From assembly GCA_012934845.2 (NCBI GenBank), contig WNNJ02000225.1, positions 124,001-188,000 of the forward strand: 64,000 nucleotides of DNA, written 5' to 3'. The position numbers and the translations under genes are program-made. Shown piece by piece: positions 55,801 through 64,000 of the stretch. The first letter of the stretch is position 1. Every line of letters begins with the position of its first letter. A model generated the notes under the pieces. It saw only the letters and a list, made by a program, of their open reading frames with translations, was not told the origin of the DNA and did not search any database. Origin of the DNA: Pomphorhynchus laevis (lineage: Eukaryota; Acanthocephala; Palaeacanthocephala; Echinorhynchida; Pomphorhynchidae).

Positions 55801-56685
55801 GTGTTATGCAAACCGCATTCCTAGCGCTTAGAAGGCTTTCTTGACGTACATTTAGAAATGGCTGAGTCCACTGTCTCTGTAGGTGTGTTTCAAGTTTAAT
55901 CTCAGTCACGGTTATGTTTTGGGACTCCAGCAATCTTTGTGCATAAGTCGCATTGTAATCTCTGCTATGAAGTCAAGCCAGACGTTTTGTAAGATTGACG
56001 CGATTAGATTCTGAAATACGCATACCAATCTCAAAAAGACTTGCACAGCGGTATTGGACATCGATGGGAGTATTCAGTTATTTCATTTTAACATGTAATA
56101 TTACCAGTTAATATATAATAAAATTTAATACTGCCGTTAATATAGCAATTAATATTATAAAAAAATAGAAAATTTTTAATAAACTGCTAACAATTAGATA
56201 ATCTCAAAATTCGATTAAAAACAATATGAGTATAAATGTGATTAAATTATATTAAAATTTTAAAAACAATAAAAATTTCTATCAATGAAAATAAAAAACT
56301 AGTTTTAGAACTCATCTAAATATTATTTATATTTAAAGAGTGTATCTTGATAATTCGTACCAATAGCGTTGCGTCTCTCTTTTCTTGCGTAATTCTCTGC
56401 ATTTCTCGGTTGATTCTGCGCATCTCGGCACATGTAACCAATCCATGGCGACGTAACTGTTCAGGTAGCACGTTCTAAATTCAACATAATGTTAAAATTT
56501 TCACTGAAGTGAAATCCTTACCTCATCGTCATTTGTCATTTGTTCTGATAGAGATCGTAATGTCGATACACATATGGCGTGTTCCGAAGATAGCAAGTCT
56601 TCCCGCTGTTAGGCAAAAATACAAACCGATAGTCAGTGAATTTTTTTACCTTTGAAACGTTCTCATTTATAGAAAAATTAGACAT
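43611..56685 (-). CDS. THOC5: THO complex subunit 5 (multi-exon gene, incomplete)
   Basis: THOC5 is a nuclear subunit of the THO/TREX complex that links transcription to mRNA export. Exons seen (minus): 56650-56685, 56522-56605, 56361-56474, 54620-54717, 53574-53835, then 47115-47194, 46920-47032, 43611-43850. Splice phases agree within each run. The N-terminal part is coiled-coil-like; AEMRRINREMQR to MHNLLYE aligns without gaps to the vertebrate segment ending LQNLLYE, and IDLVSLEEFYEHAP is almost identical to the family signature. C-terminal exons carry LHIEFFHVID and GKPYVWAQHL. About 100 residues expected between 53574 and 47194, and the C-terminal third, were not found. Introns range from 44-47 bp to over 6 kb and hold transposon and satellite DNA. 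Confidence 0.85.
44140..44877. repeat. Palindromic A+T-rich repeats in a THOC5 intron
   Basis: Blocks such as TTTATTGTCAAAAT and the self-complementary AAATGTTTATAAACATTTA recur about eight times. Related blocks occur at 47225-47280 and 48780-49070. Confidence 0.7.
44879..46711. repeat. 65-bp satellite array, 28 full copies, in a THOC5 intron
   Basis: Units of 64-65 bp contain GATTAGCGATTAAACTCC, ATAATATGATCATTAAATG and TTTTTAAACGTAACATTGG. The 64-bp form lacks one base in GGATT(G)TAGG. Variant positions (GTAGG, TAGG, TAGA, GTATG; AAATG or AGATG; AAACG or GAACG; AGCG or AGTG) show a higher-order pattern: units 2-13 are repeated as units 14-24 with one unit missing, and a third start follows at 46426. 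The last, partial unit ends at 46711. Confidence 0.95.
46920..47032 (-). CDS. THOC5: THOC5 exon with LHIEFFHVID
   Basis: Acceptor GTTTACAG, 113 bp reading LNLILDNIELHIEFFHVIDS then KVVCAKL, donor GTAATA in phase 2. It corresponds to the D-x-x-L-x-L-x-F-x-Y segment of the family. The 65-bp satellite starts about 210 bp into the following intron. Confidence 0.75.
47115..47194 (-). CDS. THOC5: THOC5 internal exon (before the LHIEFF exon)
   Basis: Acceptor TTTTTTAG, 80 bp (N-H-T-L-L-C-S-V, then NEDQRIDNEKLDIEY), donor GTAAGG in phase 0. It begins with two bases of a split codon, so a preceding undiscovered exon must end in phase 1. Confidence 0.7.
47400..48760 (-). pseudogene. Reverse transcriptase element, family D, broken, in THOC5 intron
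   Basis: Minus-strand pieces match another invertebrate reverse-transcriptase family. 48392-48580: SFPLSSAACPDGLSSAHLLY. 47928-48143: GMQRGIKAAVHAARSYL and VKLAFRNVFN. 47604-47801: VFVWDFTCPNTLAISHQ and VKYETIDEH, followed in another frame by YAFTPISVEMLGTLD. The motif B/C region is missing or decayed. Same orientation as the host gene. Confidence 0.65.
48780..49070. repeat. Palindromic A+T-rich repeats, second block
   Basis: Resembles 44140-44877, with TTATTGTCAAAAT and TTGTTTATTTAAT blocks and a hairpin ACATCTTGTTTAT-TTTTATAAACAAGATG. Confidence 0.6.
49071..50637. other. A+T-rich stretch (THOC5 intron)
   Basis: Contains the second copy of the dispersed repeat at 49382-49432. Short open segments at 49490-49560 (plus; FEFIWGTAKKM) and 49595-49725 (minus; LNGMKYLCSDIKRMM) have no assignable family. 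Confidence 0.35.
50638..50940 (+). CDS. Possible PSMG4-like (proteasome assembly chaperone 4) exon
   Basis: Within this 100-codon frame, GMPISTDIKL followed by LSTNLKSKIQNIFVSYNV resembles the C-terminal half of proteasome assembly chaperone 4, which has I-P-V-S-T, S-T-x-L and V-F-V-S-Y-N-L at similar spacing. PSMG4 pairs with PSMG3 in the cytosol to help build the 20S alpha ring. The first 35 codons may be intron; a possible acceptor CATCTACCAG ends at 50731. No upstream exon was identified. It lies on the opposite strand inside a THOC5 intron and could be a nested gene, a retrocopy fragment or a chance match. Confidence 0.45.
   Translation: MRIYCTIDQLKGEQSVLNQRVIFYLVAQHLPDNPLLAGMPISTDIKLTDKNKCLSTNLKSKIQNIFVSYNVSLNASMYLFNYILFNINITNKTNNIYRLK
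50941..51744. other. A+T-rich stretch, nothing recognised
   Basis: A short plus-strand frame near 51465-51530 (DDQPTWLVSFVLRNF) has no family assignment. Confidence 0.35.
51745..51929. mobile_element. MITE-like element with 30-bp terminal inverted repeats
   Basis: Left end CAACAAAACGGTCACTGGTA and right end TACCGTTTTGTCG are inverted copies over about 30 bp with few mismatches. The interior is non-coding and less A+T-rich. No clear target-site duplication was found. Confidence 0.6.
51930..52359. other. A+T-rich stretch, nothing recognised
   Basis: No coding or structural feature identified. Confidence 0.4.
52360..52566 (+). pseudogene. Penelope-like GIY-YIG endonuclease fragment
   Basis: The frame reads TDHIIDFDGTIILSKESSLF, then KRKISEAFYINK. 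The H-x(n)-D then R-K-x-x-E-A/S-x-x-I pattern is the C-terminal half of the GIY-YIG endonuclease of Penelope-like elements, with the catalytic Glu in ISEAFYI. The GIY and YIG motifs are not seen. It is a fragment. Confidence 0.5.
52567..53530. other. A+T-rich stretch with a small palindrome
   Basis: 52718-52737 and 52786-52805 are inverted copies (19 of 20 bp; CACACGAG and CTCGTGTG outermost). No gene was recognised; missing THOC5 exons might be expected between here and 47.2 kb. Confidence 0.4.
53531..53562. repeat. Single diverged 65-bp satellite fragment
   Basis: AATGTTCTCAAACGTTACAT followed by TGGATTAGC matches the satellite unit (AATGTTTTTAAACGTAACAT then TGGATT...TTAGC). It lies about 11 bp inside the intron after the THOC5 exon ending at 53574. 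Confidence 0.75.
53574..53835 (-). CDS. THOC5: THOC5 exon 5 with the LVSLEEFY signature
   Basis: Acceptor TTCTGGTAG, 262 bp. One base completes Glu, then SADKNIDLVSLEEFYEHAPK, RLKWELKQRQEL and IWPKFNSVVK follow, with a GTAAGC donor in phase 0. Intron sequence right after the donor matches the 65-bp satellite. Confidence 0.9.
54620..54717 (-). CDS. THOC5: THOC5 exon 4
   Basis: Acceptor GTCTAG, 98 bp encoding KRNQVEKSFLIMHNLLYEKA and QEEISRCLGM, donor GTAAGT, phase 2. HNLLYE and EI-x-x-CL are family hallmarks. Confidence 0.85.
55139..55177. repeat. Perfect 17-bp hairpin
   Basis: TCCATATGGTCATCATC, loop GACGG, then GATGATGACCATATGGA. No mismatches. It lies in the THOC5 intron between exons 3 and 4. 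Confidence 0.9.
55260..56050 (-). pseudogene. Family D reverse transcriptase C-terminal fragment in THOC5 intron
   Basis: Minus-strand frames read LLVCDFTCPNMLTTPRAI-like residues near 55530-55480 and IVPLAIETLG in another frame near 55390, equivalent to the C-terminus at 47.6-47.8 kb. Heavily broken, same orientation as the host gene. Confidence 0.55.
56361..56474 (-). CDS. THOC5: THOC5 exon 3
   Basis: Acceptor GAATTTAG, 38 codons ending QEKRDATLL, donor GTACGA, phase 0. The basic helix RRINREMQRITQEKRD matches the coiled-coil segment before the LLYE motif. Confidence 0.8.
56522..56605 (-). CDS. THOC5: THOC5 exon 2
   Basis: Acceptor CCTAACAG, 28 codons (REDLLSSEHAICVSTLRSLS at the start), donor GTAAGG after GATGAG, phase 0 at both ends. 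Confidence 0.7.
56650..56685 (-). CDS. THOC5: THOC5 exon 1 (start codon)
   Basis: ATG at 56683-56685 opens MSNFSINENVSK and ends in a GTAAAA donor in phase 0. The next intron is only 44 bp, short but similar to the following 47-bp intron. An earlier start cannot be excluded. Confidence 0.55.
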
Positions 56686-56756
56686 CTAAAACTATCAGCT
56701 GTAAGTTTCATCGTTTCAAAAAAGATGAAATATAATACAATAATATATTAAAGTAA

Positions 56757-58295
56757 ATGTATAATGTCCTTGCCCAACAAAAACCTCACCTGACCATCCC
56801 CTGCCTACTTTCATACTTAAATCCATATGATCATCGGTATCCCCTTTCCTCACCACCTTATTTAACTCGTCCATCCGCAGTCGTATCTTCCCTTCACTGG
56901 AAATCCGCAATCGTTCGTCCCCTCCTTAAGAAACAATCGCTCGACCCCTTCCTTCCTTCTAGCTATCGCCCCATTTCACTACTCCCTACTCTTTATAAGC
57001 TACTAGAACTCCTCATCTTAATACAAATCAATTTTTATCACTATTAATCCAATCCGCTTTCCGCTCTAATCACTCCACAGAAATCGCATGCATAAAAGTT
57101 AACAACGACCTACTCATTTCTCGTGACAAGGCTCTATATAGTGTTCTGATCTACTTCGACCTCTCCTCCGCCTTCAACATCGTCGACCACTCCATCATTT
57201 ATTCTCGCGTTTATAATGATTACGGATTTTCTTCCTCCTCCGTAGCATAATTTGCCTCATATATATTCGACCGTTCTTAACGCGCCTGTTCGAATTCATC
57301 ACCCTCCCCTCCCATCTATATTTTCTTCGAGGTCCCACAACGTTTGTCCTAGGTCCACTGCGTTTATCTCTTCTGCTTTGCGATCTCTCTACGTTTATCA
57401 AACCTTACTCCGTTAACGTAATGCAACACGCCGGTGACATCCTCATATATGATCATATACCAGCCTATCGTATACACGTATCAGCATTTCTGCATCCAAC
57501 TGTCTTTCTTCTATCTACAAGCGTCTCTCCCATCTTATCTCGTTCTAAACCCCGACAAGTGCAAAATAATGTGAATCCTCCTCCGTCGACCTAACATATC
57601 TCTTCTCCTATATATTTTGCCTAATTAGTCATTCCCATAGTTCACAATCCCTTCGTCCGTGACAATATCCACTCGTCTAACTTAATTCTGCGGGAAATTC
57701 GCCATATCCGCCCTTTTATCCACTTACGTTATTGTATGTATCTTCTTTCATCGCTTCTCTTCCCTAATATCGATTACTGCCTCAGTCTTTTCGTCAATTC
57801 TCTAAAATTTATCATCCTACCCCTACAACACATCATCAACTCCGCCGTTCGAGTGCTCCAACGTTTCCGTCGATTCGACCACACATCCACATATCTTGTC
57901 AAACTCTCCGTGCACACCATTCACATCTGCATCCAACTCCGTCTGCTTCTCGTAACTGTTCGTCTCATTGCTGTCCGCTTCCAAACGTTCATCAGCCTCA
58001 CTTTCTTAGACGACACTCGTCGCATCTCTCTATCACTTCGTTCCTGTCATTTCCTCTTACTCCACGTCCCCAATGACTCTAACAACTACGGTCTCCGATC
58101 CATCCTCGTCACAGCTCCAATCGCCGGGAATTAGCCCCATCTCGACATCCGCCGCGCACCCTCCTTTATCACATTCAAATACCTCCTCCGTTCTCAACTT
58201 CTCGACGCATGATTTAGATTTTTGTTTGTTTTTCCTCGTAGTTATGTAAGCATGCGCCGACACACATTTGTCACGTAAAAATATAAAAATCAATC
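56757..58295 (+). mobile_element. Family B retrotransposon fragment, plus strand
   Basis: Starts about 72 bp upstream of the THOC5 start codon. Plus frames give AIVRPLLKKQSLDPF and LLPTLYKLLELLI (56890-57020), FNIVDHSI near 57175, a YADD-equivalent region decayed to HAGDIL near 57430, and 57736-58134 LLFPNIDYCLSLFVNS, RVLQRFRRFDHT. It ends with a diverged 3' hairpin and CACATTTGTCACGTAAAAAT. Confidence 0.8.
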
Positions 58296-58549
58296 CTTTT
58301 TATAATATTTACAAATATTTTTCAATTTGCAACCTTAATAGCCGCGTAATAAGTTTAATGTCTAAAGGTTAAGGGTAAGGCTAGCAAATTTTTTGCAGAT
58401 ACATTTTATTTTTATTAATAAAAAAAATAAAAATATAAATTTTCAAAATTGATTTTAAAAAAAATATTTTATTAAATAGATAAATTGGTAAATTTATTTA
58501 AAATAAAATAATAAAATAATAAATAATTTATTTATTAAATAAATTATTT

Positions 58550-60620
58550 TTATTATTATAAAATCTGAGTAATAAAAACATAAAGCTTATACACTGATAC
58601 TGCTGGATTTATATAGCCCGTGGCATATCATCAAGTAAATTATAATGTTGATCATGTAACGGACAAGCAGCGAAATTTATAAACTGTACATGTCGTAAAG
58701 CTAAGCGAACTTGTTTTAACTGCACGACTTGCAATTGTGCAAATCGATAAAATTTAGATGAAAGATTGGACCAGAACAAAAAACTGTACTGAAAACCCAA
58801 GATTGACAATAAATCTAAATACCATTGAAGTCAATGAATTTTCAAAGTCATCAAATTTTTCTGACTCACAGGTTTGTTTTCTTGGAATGGATAGATCAAC
58901 CTTGTGTTTAATGAAGTTATACACTGGAGAGCAAACTTATAGCATAAATGAAATACAAGTAGCGCTTTTGTCGAAACGTTGACATCTCATAGCCGCAAGA
59001 ATGATTCTGAAATGAATTTAAGCCTATAATCAATTACTGTTTTGTCAAATGTTACTGCAAAGAACAAATGGCCAGAATACGAAATTAATTCGAAAAAATC
59101 TAGAAAATTGGATAACTTTATTGAAAGATAAGAAAATAAATGACAGCGCGTTTACTGCAGCGAGAATTTAAGCAGCGGATGCTTAATAGAATAACTCATT
59201 ATATCCAATGGACTAAACAATTTATATCAATAATGAGTTACGGCAAAATCAGTGCGGCTATGCGCCTTATCAGCGACGAAACTCAGAAGTTTGTAATGCA
59301 ATGTCATTGGATGACTCTGTAGTCAATATGACGGTCCGACAAAAATTAGATGAACTTCATCCTGTTGCAGCTGAAAGTGCGGAAGACGCGATTCTTGACA
59401 ATCCGTTGATAAATATAGTTGAACATCATGCTGTTCGCTCTCAAAATATTTGTGAAGATGATATTATAAATGCAGCTCAACGGTGTGCTGGTCTTTCTGG
59501 TAGTGATTCCAAATATGGGCAAAGTATGCTATGTTTGTTTTGATCTATGTTGGAACGCCTGACATCTGGATTAGCAGCTTTCACTTTTAAAATTTAAACT
59601 GAAGTTATTGATCCTATACACCTTACACCATTTACATGTCGCCTTATACCTCTTGATAAAAAACTAGGCATCATATCTATTGGTATTGGCGAGGTAAGTC
59701 GTCGGACAGTTGAAAATGTTCTTATTAAATATATAAATAAAGATCTGCAAATTATATTTGCTTAGGATCAACTATGTGCTGACAACGCTGCGGAGTTAAA
59801 TCAGTCGTTCATTCAATTCGTCATGCATACGATGAAGATAACGATAAGTTCATTCTACAACTTGATGCCTTTAATGCTTTTAATCGGATAACTTGACAGC
59901 TTACTCTTGCAAATATTGATAAAGTGTGTCCCTCGCTATATGTGGTTTTAAACAATACGTATGGTCATTATGGATCGCTATGTGTATCGACAATAATATA
60001 ATTGGTTCAGAAAGTTTGATACAGGGGATCCTATGGCAATGATTACATTTCTGCAGCATCCATGCTACTCATAAATGCTTTGAAGAAGGTCATAGCCTGA
60101 GTTAACCACAGATGGTATGCTGGTTCATTGGAGGATTTGAAAAAATATGGACCTTAATATGTGAAATTGGTCTAAAATATTGATATTTCGTAAATAAGGA
60201 AAAATGCAATCTCCTCGTACATCATAGTAATCAGTCCAAAGCTATCGAAATCGTTAATAAAGATAGATTAAAAGTTGTAAATGACGGATTAGTTATTCTC
60301 TGATCTCCAGTTGGAGATGCTTTATGTCGCGCATCCTAACTAAGATGGTCGACATGTGGTGCGATGCCCTAAAACGACTGTCAGATGTAGATGATGTTAG
60401 CCCGCATATTGCTTATATAGCTTTTATGCAGTCAATGCAATTCAGATGGAATTACATACATCGTACTTGCAAAACGTCAATCATCATCTTCACACGCCTA
60501 TCTAAGGTTATATTCGATAGCGTTTTACCTTCCATTTTTGGCTTAACAGTTATGAATGACTATCCATAGAATAATAAAGAATCATCTAAGGCACAGTGGA
60601 ATTGGGAATAAATGACCCAG
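58550..60620 (+). pseudogene. Family C reverse transcriptase element, plus strand, broken
   Basis: A Cys-rich segment near 58665-58755 (CTCRKAKRTCFNCTTCNC) resembles the CXC-type clusters in this family. Next come DELHPVAAESAEDAIL (59350), NAAQRCAGLSGSDSKYG (59470), LIPLDKKLGIISIGIGEVSR (59645-59705), LQLDAFNAFNRIT (59860, motif A), LYVVLNNTYG (59940) and AYIAFMQSMQFRWNYI (60412). Frameshifts and stops separate the pieces. The catalytic YADD region near 60115-60140 is decayed (RWYAGSLEDL). With 13.8-15.5 kb it covers most of the family. Confidence 0.7.
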
Positions 60621-60756
60621 CTGATTCTCCATAATTAGAATATACTAGATCAATACAAATGTGCCGTTCTTTTAATTTCCTCTTTTCATTGATCCAGCTC
60701 CAATAATTCTTTAAAAAAGATTTATTTTAACGTGGCAAATGCGTGCAAGCGCACGC

Positions 60757-61954
60757 TTACATAACCACAACAAAACAAAAATGTAAATCATGTGTCGAGA
60801 AGGTGTGAACGGAGGAGGTGTTTGAATGTGATAAAGGAGGGAGCGCGGCGGACGTCGAGAGGAAGTTGATTCCAGGCGAGTGAGGCGGCGACGAGGAAGG
60901 ATCGGAGACCGTAGTTGTTGGAGTAATTGGGAACGTGTAGTAAAAGGGAATGACGGGATGCAGCGATAGCGAGGTGGAGCGAGTGTCGTCTAAGAAAAAA
61001 GGGTTAATTAACGATGGGGAGCCGATCGCGATGAGACGAAAAGTTACTAGGAGAAGGCGGAGTTTGATGCGGATGTGGATGGTGAGCCAGGAGAGTTGGG
61101 TAAAATATGTGGATGTGTAGTCGAAGCGAAGGAGACGTAGGAGCACTCGAAAGGCGGAGTTTATTATTCGTTGTAGGGGTAGGATTATGGATTTTGGAGA
61201 ATTGGCGAAAAGGCAAAGGCAGTAATCGATTTTAGGAAAAAACGATGATAGAAGAGACATACAAGAACGGAAGTCGATACGGGGCGGATACGGCGAATGC
61301 CACGAAGAATTAAGTAAGACGAACGGACCTTGTCACGGACGAAGGGTTTAAGTGAAAGATGATCATCGAAATGGAAGCCTAAGAAAGTGAGATTGTGGAC
61401 TATGGATATGATCGATGAGGCAAAAGATACAGTGGGAGTAGATATGTTTGGTTTACGGGGGAGGATCCACATTATTTTGGACTTGTCGGGGTTTAGAACG
61501 AGATGGAGATTGGAGAGACGTTTGTAGATAGAAGAAAGACAGTTGGAGGCAGAAATGCCGATATCGTGTATGCGATGTGCGGGTGCATGAGCATAGATGA
61601 GGATGTCATCGGCGTATTGCATGACGTTAAAGGAGTAAGGTTTGATAAACGGAGAGAGATCGCCAAGCAGAAGAGAGAAAAGCAGGGGACTAGGACTGAA
61701 CCTTGTGGGACCCCGCAAAAAAAGGGATGGGTTGGGAGGATGATGAATTAGAACAGACGCGAAAGGAACGGTCGGACAGATACGATGCAAACCACGCTAC
61801 GGGGAAGAAGAAAAGCCGTAATCATAACGAAAGCTAGAAAGGAGGATGGAGTGGTCGACAATGTCGAATGCGGAGGAGAGATCGAGGGAGATGAGAACAC
61901 TATATAGGGGCTTTGTCTCGAGAAATAAGTAAGTCGTTGTAAACTTTCATGCAT
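60757..61954 (-). pseudogene. Reverse transcriptase of family B
   Basis: 61185-61790 carries LLFSLLLGDLSPF, QYADDILIYAHAPAHRIHDI (catalytic YADD), LVLNPDKSKIMWILPRKP and LTFLGFHFDD. 60757-61260 gives IDYCLCLFANSPKSIILPLQ, VLLRLLRFDYTS and the C-terminus. Motif A lies near 61870 (FDIVDHSI-like). A frameshift at about 61220 breaks the protein. Confidence 0.85.
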
Positions 61955-62242
61955 GCGATTTCTGTGGAGTGATTAGGGCGGAAAGCTGATTGGAAAGGAG
62001 GTACAGATTAGATGAGGAGAGATAAGCGTTGATCTGTATTAAGATGAGGCGTTCTAAGAGCTTAGAAAGAGTAGGGAGTAGTGAAATGGGTCGATAGCTA
62101 GAAGGAAGAGAGGAGTCGAGCGATTATTTCTTAAGGAGGGGACGAGCAGTTGCAGATTTCCAGTGTTAAGGAAATATACGACTGCGGATGGACGAGTTAA
62201 ACAAGGTTGTGAGAAGTGGGGAAATCGATGAGCATATGGATT

Positions 62243-63677
62243 TTAATATGTGAGTGGGCAGGGGATCGGCAGGTGAAGTTTTGTTGGGCAAGGACATGAG
62301 GATAGATGATACTTCGGAAGGTGAGACAGGAAGAAGATGAAAGAGTTACGGAAGGGTGAGGCTATGCGGGGCAGAGTGGGATAGGATGGATACCGGGTTA
62401 TGAGAGAGCAACGTGGATACTTTATTCTGGAGAAATGACGAATAATCATGGGCATTGATGTTGCACGGCGAAGAGGAACGAGCAAGGATTGAGTTAAAAG
62501 TATGCCAGAGAGTCTTAGAGTTGAATGAAGTGATGATTTTATGCTGCCAGAAGGAGTTACATTTGTTATGTAGTAGGGTGAGATAAGACCGGCGAAGAGC
62601 AAGATAGGAATCACGGAAAGACGGGGTGATCGAGCGGAAATCACGTCTGAGAGAGCGGTGATAGACTTGAAAAGCATGGCGGAGTCGACGCTTTGATAGT
62701 AGGCATTGGATGTCAAACCATGGGGCACGGTGCAAGCGACGGTGTGGGTGAGACTTGAAGGGCAAGAGAAGATCGAGAGTGGATGTGAGTTCAGAGTCGA
62801 AAAGAAAGGCGAGATCGTGAGGAGATGAATATGTTATTGTGGGATATGATAGAGACGATTTGAGTAAGGCAGAGCGGAGAAGGTAGAGGTCAAGATTTCT
62901 CCAAGGACGACGTAGGTTTGTAGGTGTGTGAGGACGGGTGTGGTTGTGAGTGAGATCAAGGGTGACGAGAAAGTGATCAGATAGACCAGGATTGGATATG
63001 GATAGTGAGGTGTAGGCATAAAAATGATCGGGGACAGCGATGATGTCGAGTGCCCCACCAAGGATATGTGTTGGGGCATTGGAGATTAGTTTGTAATTGT
63101 AGTTGGATAGAATGTTGATGAACCTGATGGAATCCATGGAAGAGGGGCGGTCTAGGCGGATGTTGAAGTCGCCTAGAACGAGTGAAGGGATTGAGGACAA
63201 AGAACAATGAGAAAGGAGGTCAGCAAGTTTGGTAAAAAATAAGGATGTAGGAGCTGATGAACCAGGACGGTATACAATGGCGATATCTAGAGTGATCGGG
63301 TTAGAAAGACGACAAGTGAGCAATTCAAAAGAGCAAGGACTGAAAGGGGGATTGATTTTGCGATGAGACGTAGGGTGACGCGCGAATGCGACGATGCCGC
63401 CGTGATTAGAGAATTTAGAAGGGTATGAGCTGAGGGGGCGGGCGGTTTCGACTAGGGATCAGCCGGAAGGGAGCAGACGGCGAAAGGAAAGGTGGTCGGA
63501 ATCTGAGTGCCAGGATTCGGTGAGGCAGAAGAGATCGATGGATTGCTTGGTGAATAGGTTGAGGATAAGATCGGATTTATTGAGAATAGATATAGTGCTG
63601 AGGAGACCGAGACGGAAACCGTATGTGATGGCGAATGAGTCTAGTGGAGAAGACACATAGGGGAAATGGAGCGCCAT
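62243..63677 (-). pseudogene. Endonuclease and linker of family B
   Basis: 63459-63677 begins the endonuclease (ISILNKSDLILNLFTKQSID, FCLTESWHSDSDH). 62346-63323 is a 325-residue open stretch with IAIVYRPGSSAPTS, LVLGDFNIRLDRPS, GGALDIIAVPD, LSDHFLVTLDL and the linker RAPWFDIQCLLSKRRLRHAF. A shift near 63330-63450 separates the two halves. Confidence 0.85.
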
Positions 63678-64000
63678 CGAATTTTGGGACGGGTGTGGAC
63701 AACTTGAAAATTTCTGTCTTTGTTTCGGATGGAGAGTGATGTTTCGCCGTTTTCCTCGCGACGCCGTTTTTCGATGCGGGCAGAAGATAGTTGAGCGATT
63801 TCAGAAGGGGTGCGATCGGGGAAAATTCGAGTGGTTGAAGACGACATGAGTTTAAATCGTTGAGAAAGGACAGAAGACGCGTGAGAGCAATGCTTGAAAG
63901 CAATTTTTAGGAGAGGAGGCTCGGAAGGATTAGATGGAGAAGATTTGTTTAGACGGATGAATGCGACAGGAGAAATGTCCTTGAAAAAGGATGGTTTATC
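63577..64000 (-). pseudogene. End of ORF1 / ORF1-ORF2 boundary of family B
   Basis: Broken frames (63641-63903) read TRIFPDRTPSEIAQLSSARI and RNKDRNFQVVHTRPKIRW. The same sequence is recognisable at family A 18.3-18.5 kb, showing that the two families share this region. The element continues beyond the window. Confidence 0.6.

Larger units (their letters stand above)
60725..64000 (-). mobile_element. Family B retrotransposon, long copy running off the window
   Basis: Minus strand, from high to low coordinates: end of ORF1 (63577-63903), endonuclease (62346-63677), linker (62243-62728) and reverse transcriptase (60757-61954), then a 3' UTR with a perfect terminal hairpin GCGTGC-AAGC-GCACGC (60741-60756). 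Reading frames are interrupted by a few shifts. This is the best family B copy in the window. Confidence 0.88.

Noticed and set aside
58609-58809. 66-residue minus-strand frame as a host exon
   Set aside because: The plus strand carries the family C Cys cluster in the same place, and the polymerase follows on that strand.
1-64000. Integrated virus or polydnavirus segment
   Set aside because: No viral structural or replication genes were recognised; all reverse transcriptases fit retrotransposon families.

Overview
The window is A+T-rich nuclear DNA from an intron-bearing animal. The transposon families (CR1/L2-like, I/R1-like, RTE-like, Ty3/gypsy, Merlin, Penelope-like) and the short introns suggest an arthropod, most likely an insect. 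Most of the 64 kb is transposon debris. Recognisable host sequence is limited to four loci: an intact intronless FEN1 gene (29604-30719, minus); a THOC5 gene (minus, start codon at 56685, eight exons recognised down to 43611); a 5' exon of a puromycin-sensitive aminopeptidase (4956-5324, minus); and a possible PSMG4-like exon (50638-50940, plus).

Layout. 1-3073: CR1/L2-like retrotransposon 'family A', plus strand, cut by the window edge. 3074-9000: Merlin fragment, 5'-truncated CR1 copy, aminopeptidase exon, short family pieces, gypsy remnant. 9000-12900: nearly complete I/R1-like element, minus. 12937-21950: nested minus-strand elements, namely family B 3' part, a reverse transcriptase of 'family C', a second family A copy that shares frameshifts with the first, and family B 5' part. 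22370-29400: Penelope-like remnants, a ribozyme-bearing 267-bp dimer and a ~400-bp tandem repeat. 29543-32760: FEN1 followed by an RTE-like element. 32735-43600: hammerhead-like inverted pair, Merlin transposase between inverted repeats, a second 267-bp ribozyme array, and long A+T-rich sequence. 43611-56685: THOC5, whose introns hold a 28-copy 65-bp satellite and fragments of reverse transcriptase 'family D'. 56757-64000: family B, family C and another family B copy.

The most notable system is a set of tandem 267-bp units with hammerhead-ribozyme cores, present as dimers at two loci in opposite orientation (23.2-23.6 kb and 37.5-38.2 kb). Unit length, tandem arrangement, a 2-bp stem III and nearby Penelope-like remnants (reverse transcriptase and GIY-YIG endonuclease pieces) fit the retrozyme model, in which non-autonomous elements make small circular RNAs and are mobilised by Penelope-like enzymes. 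Other hammerhead-like motifs are scattered in the window; one lies in a 176-bp insertion with an 11-bp target-site duplication. All assignments rest on reading the sequence and remembered family features; no database search was run.
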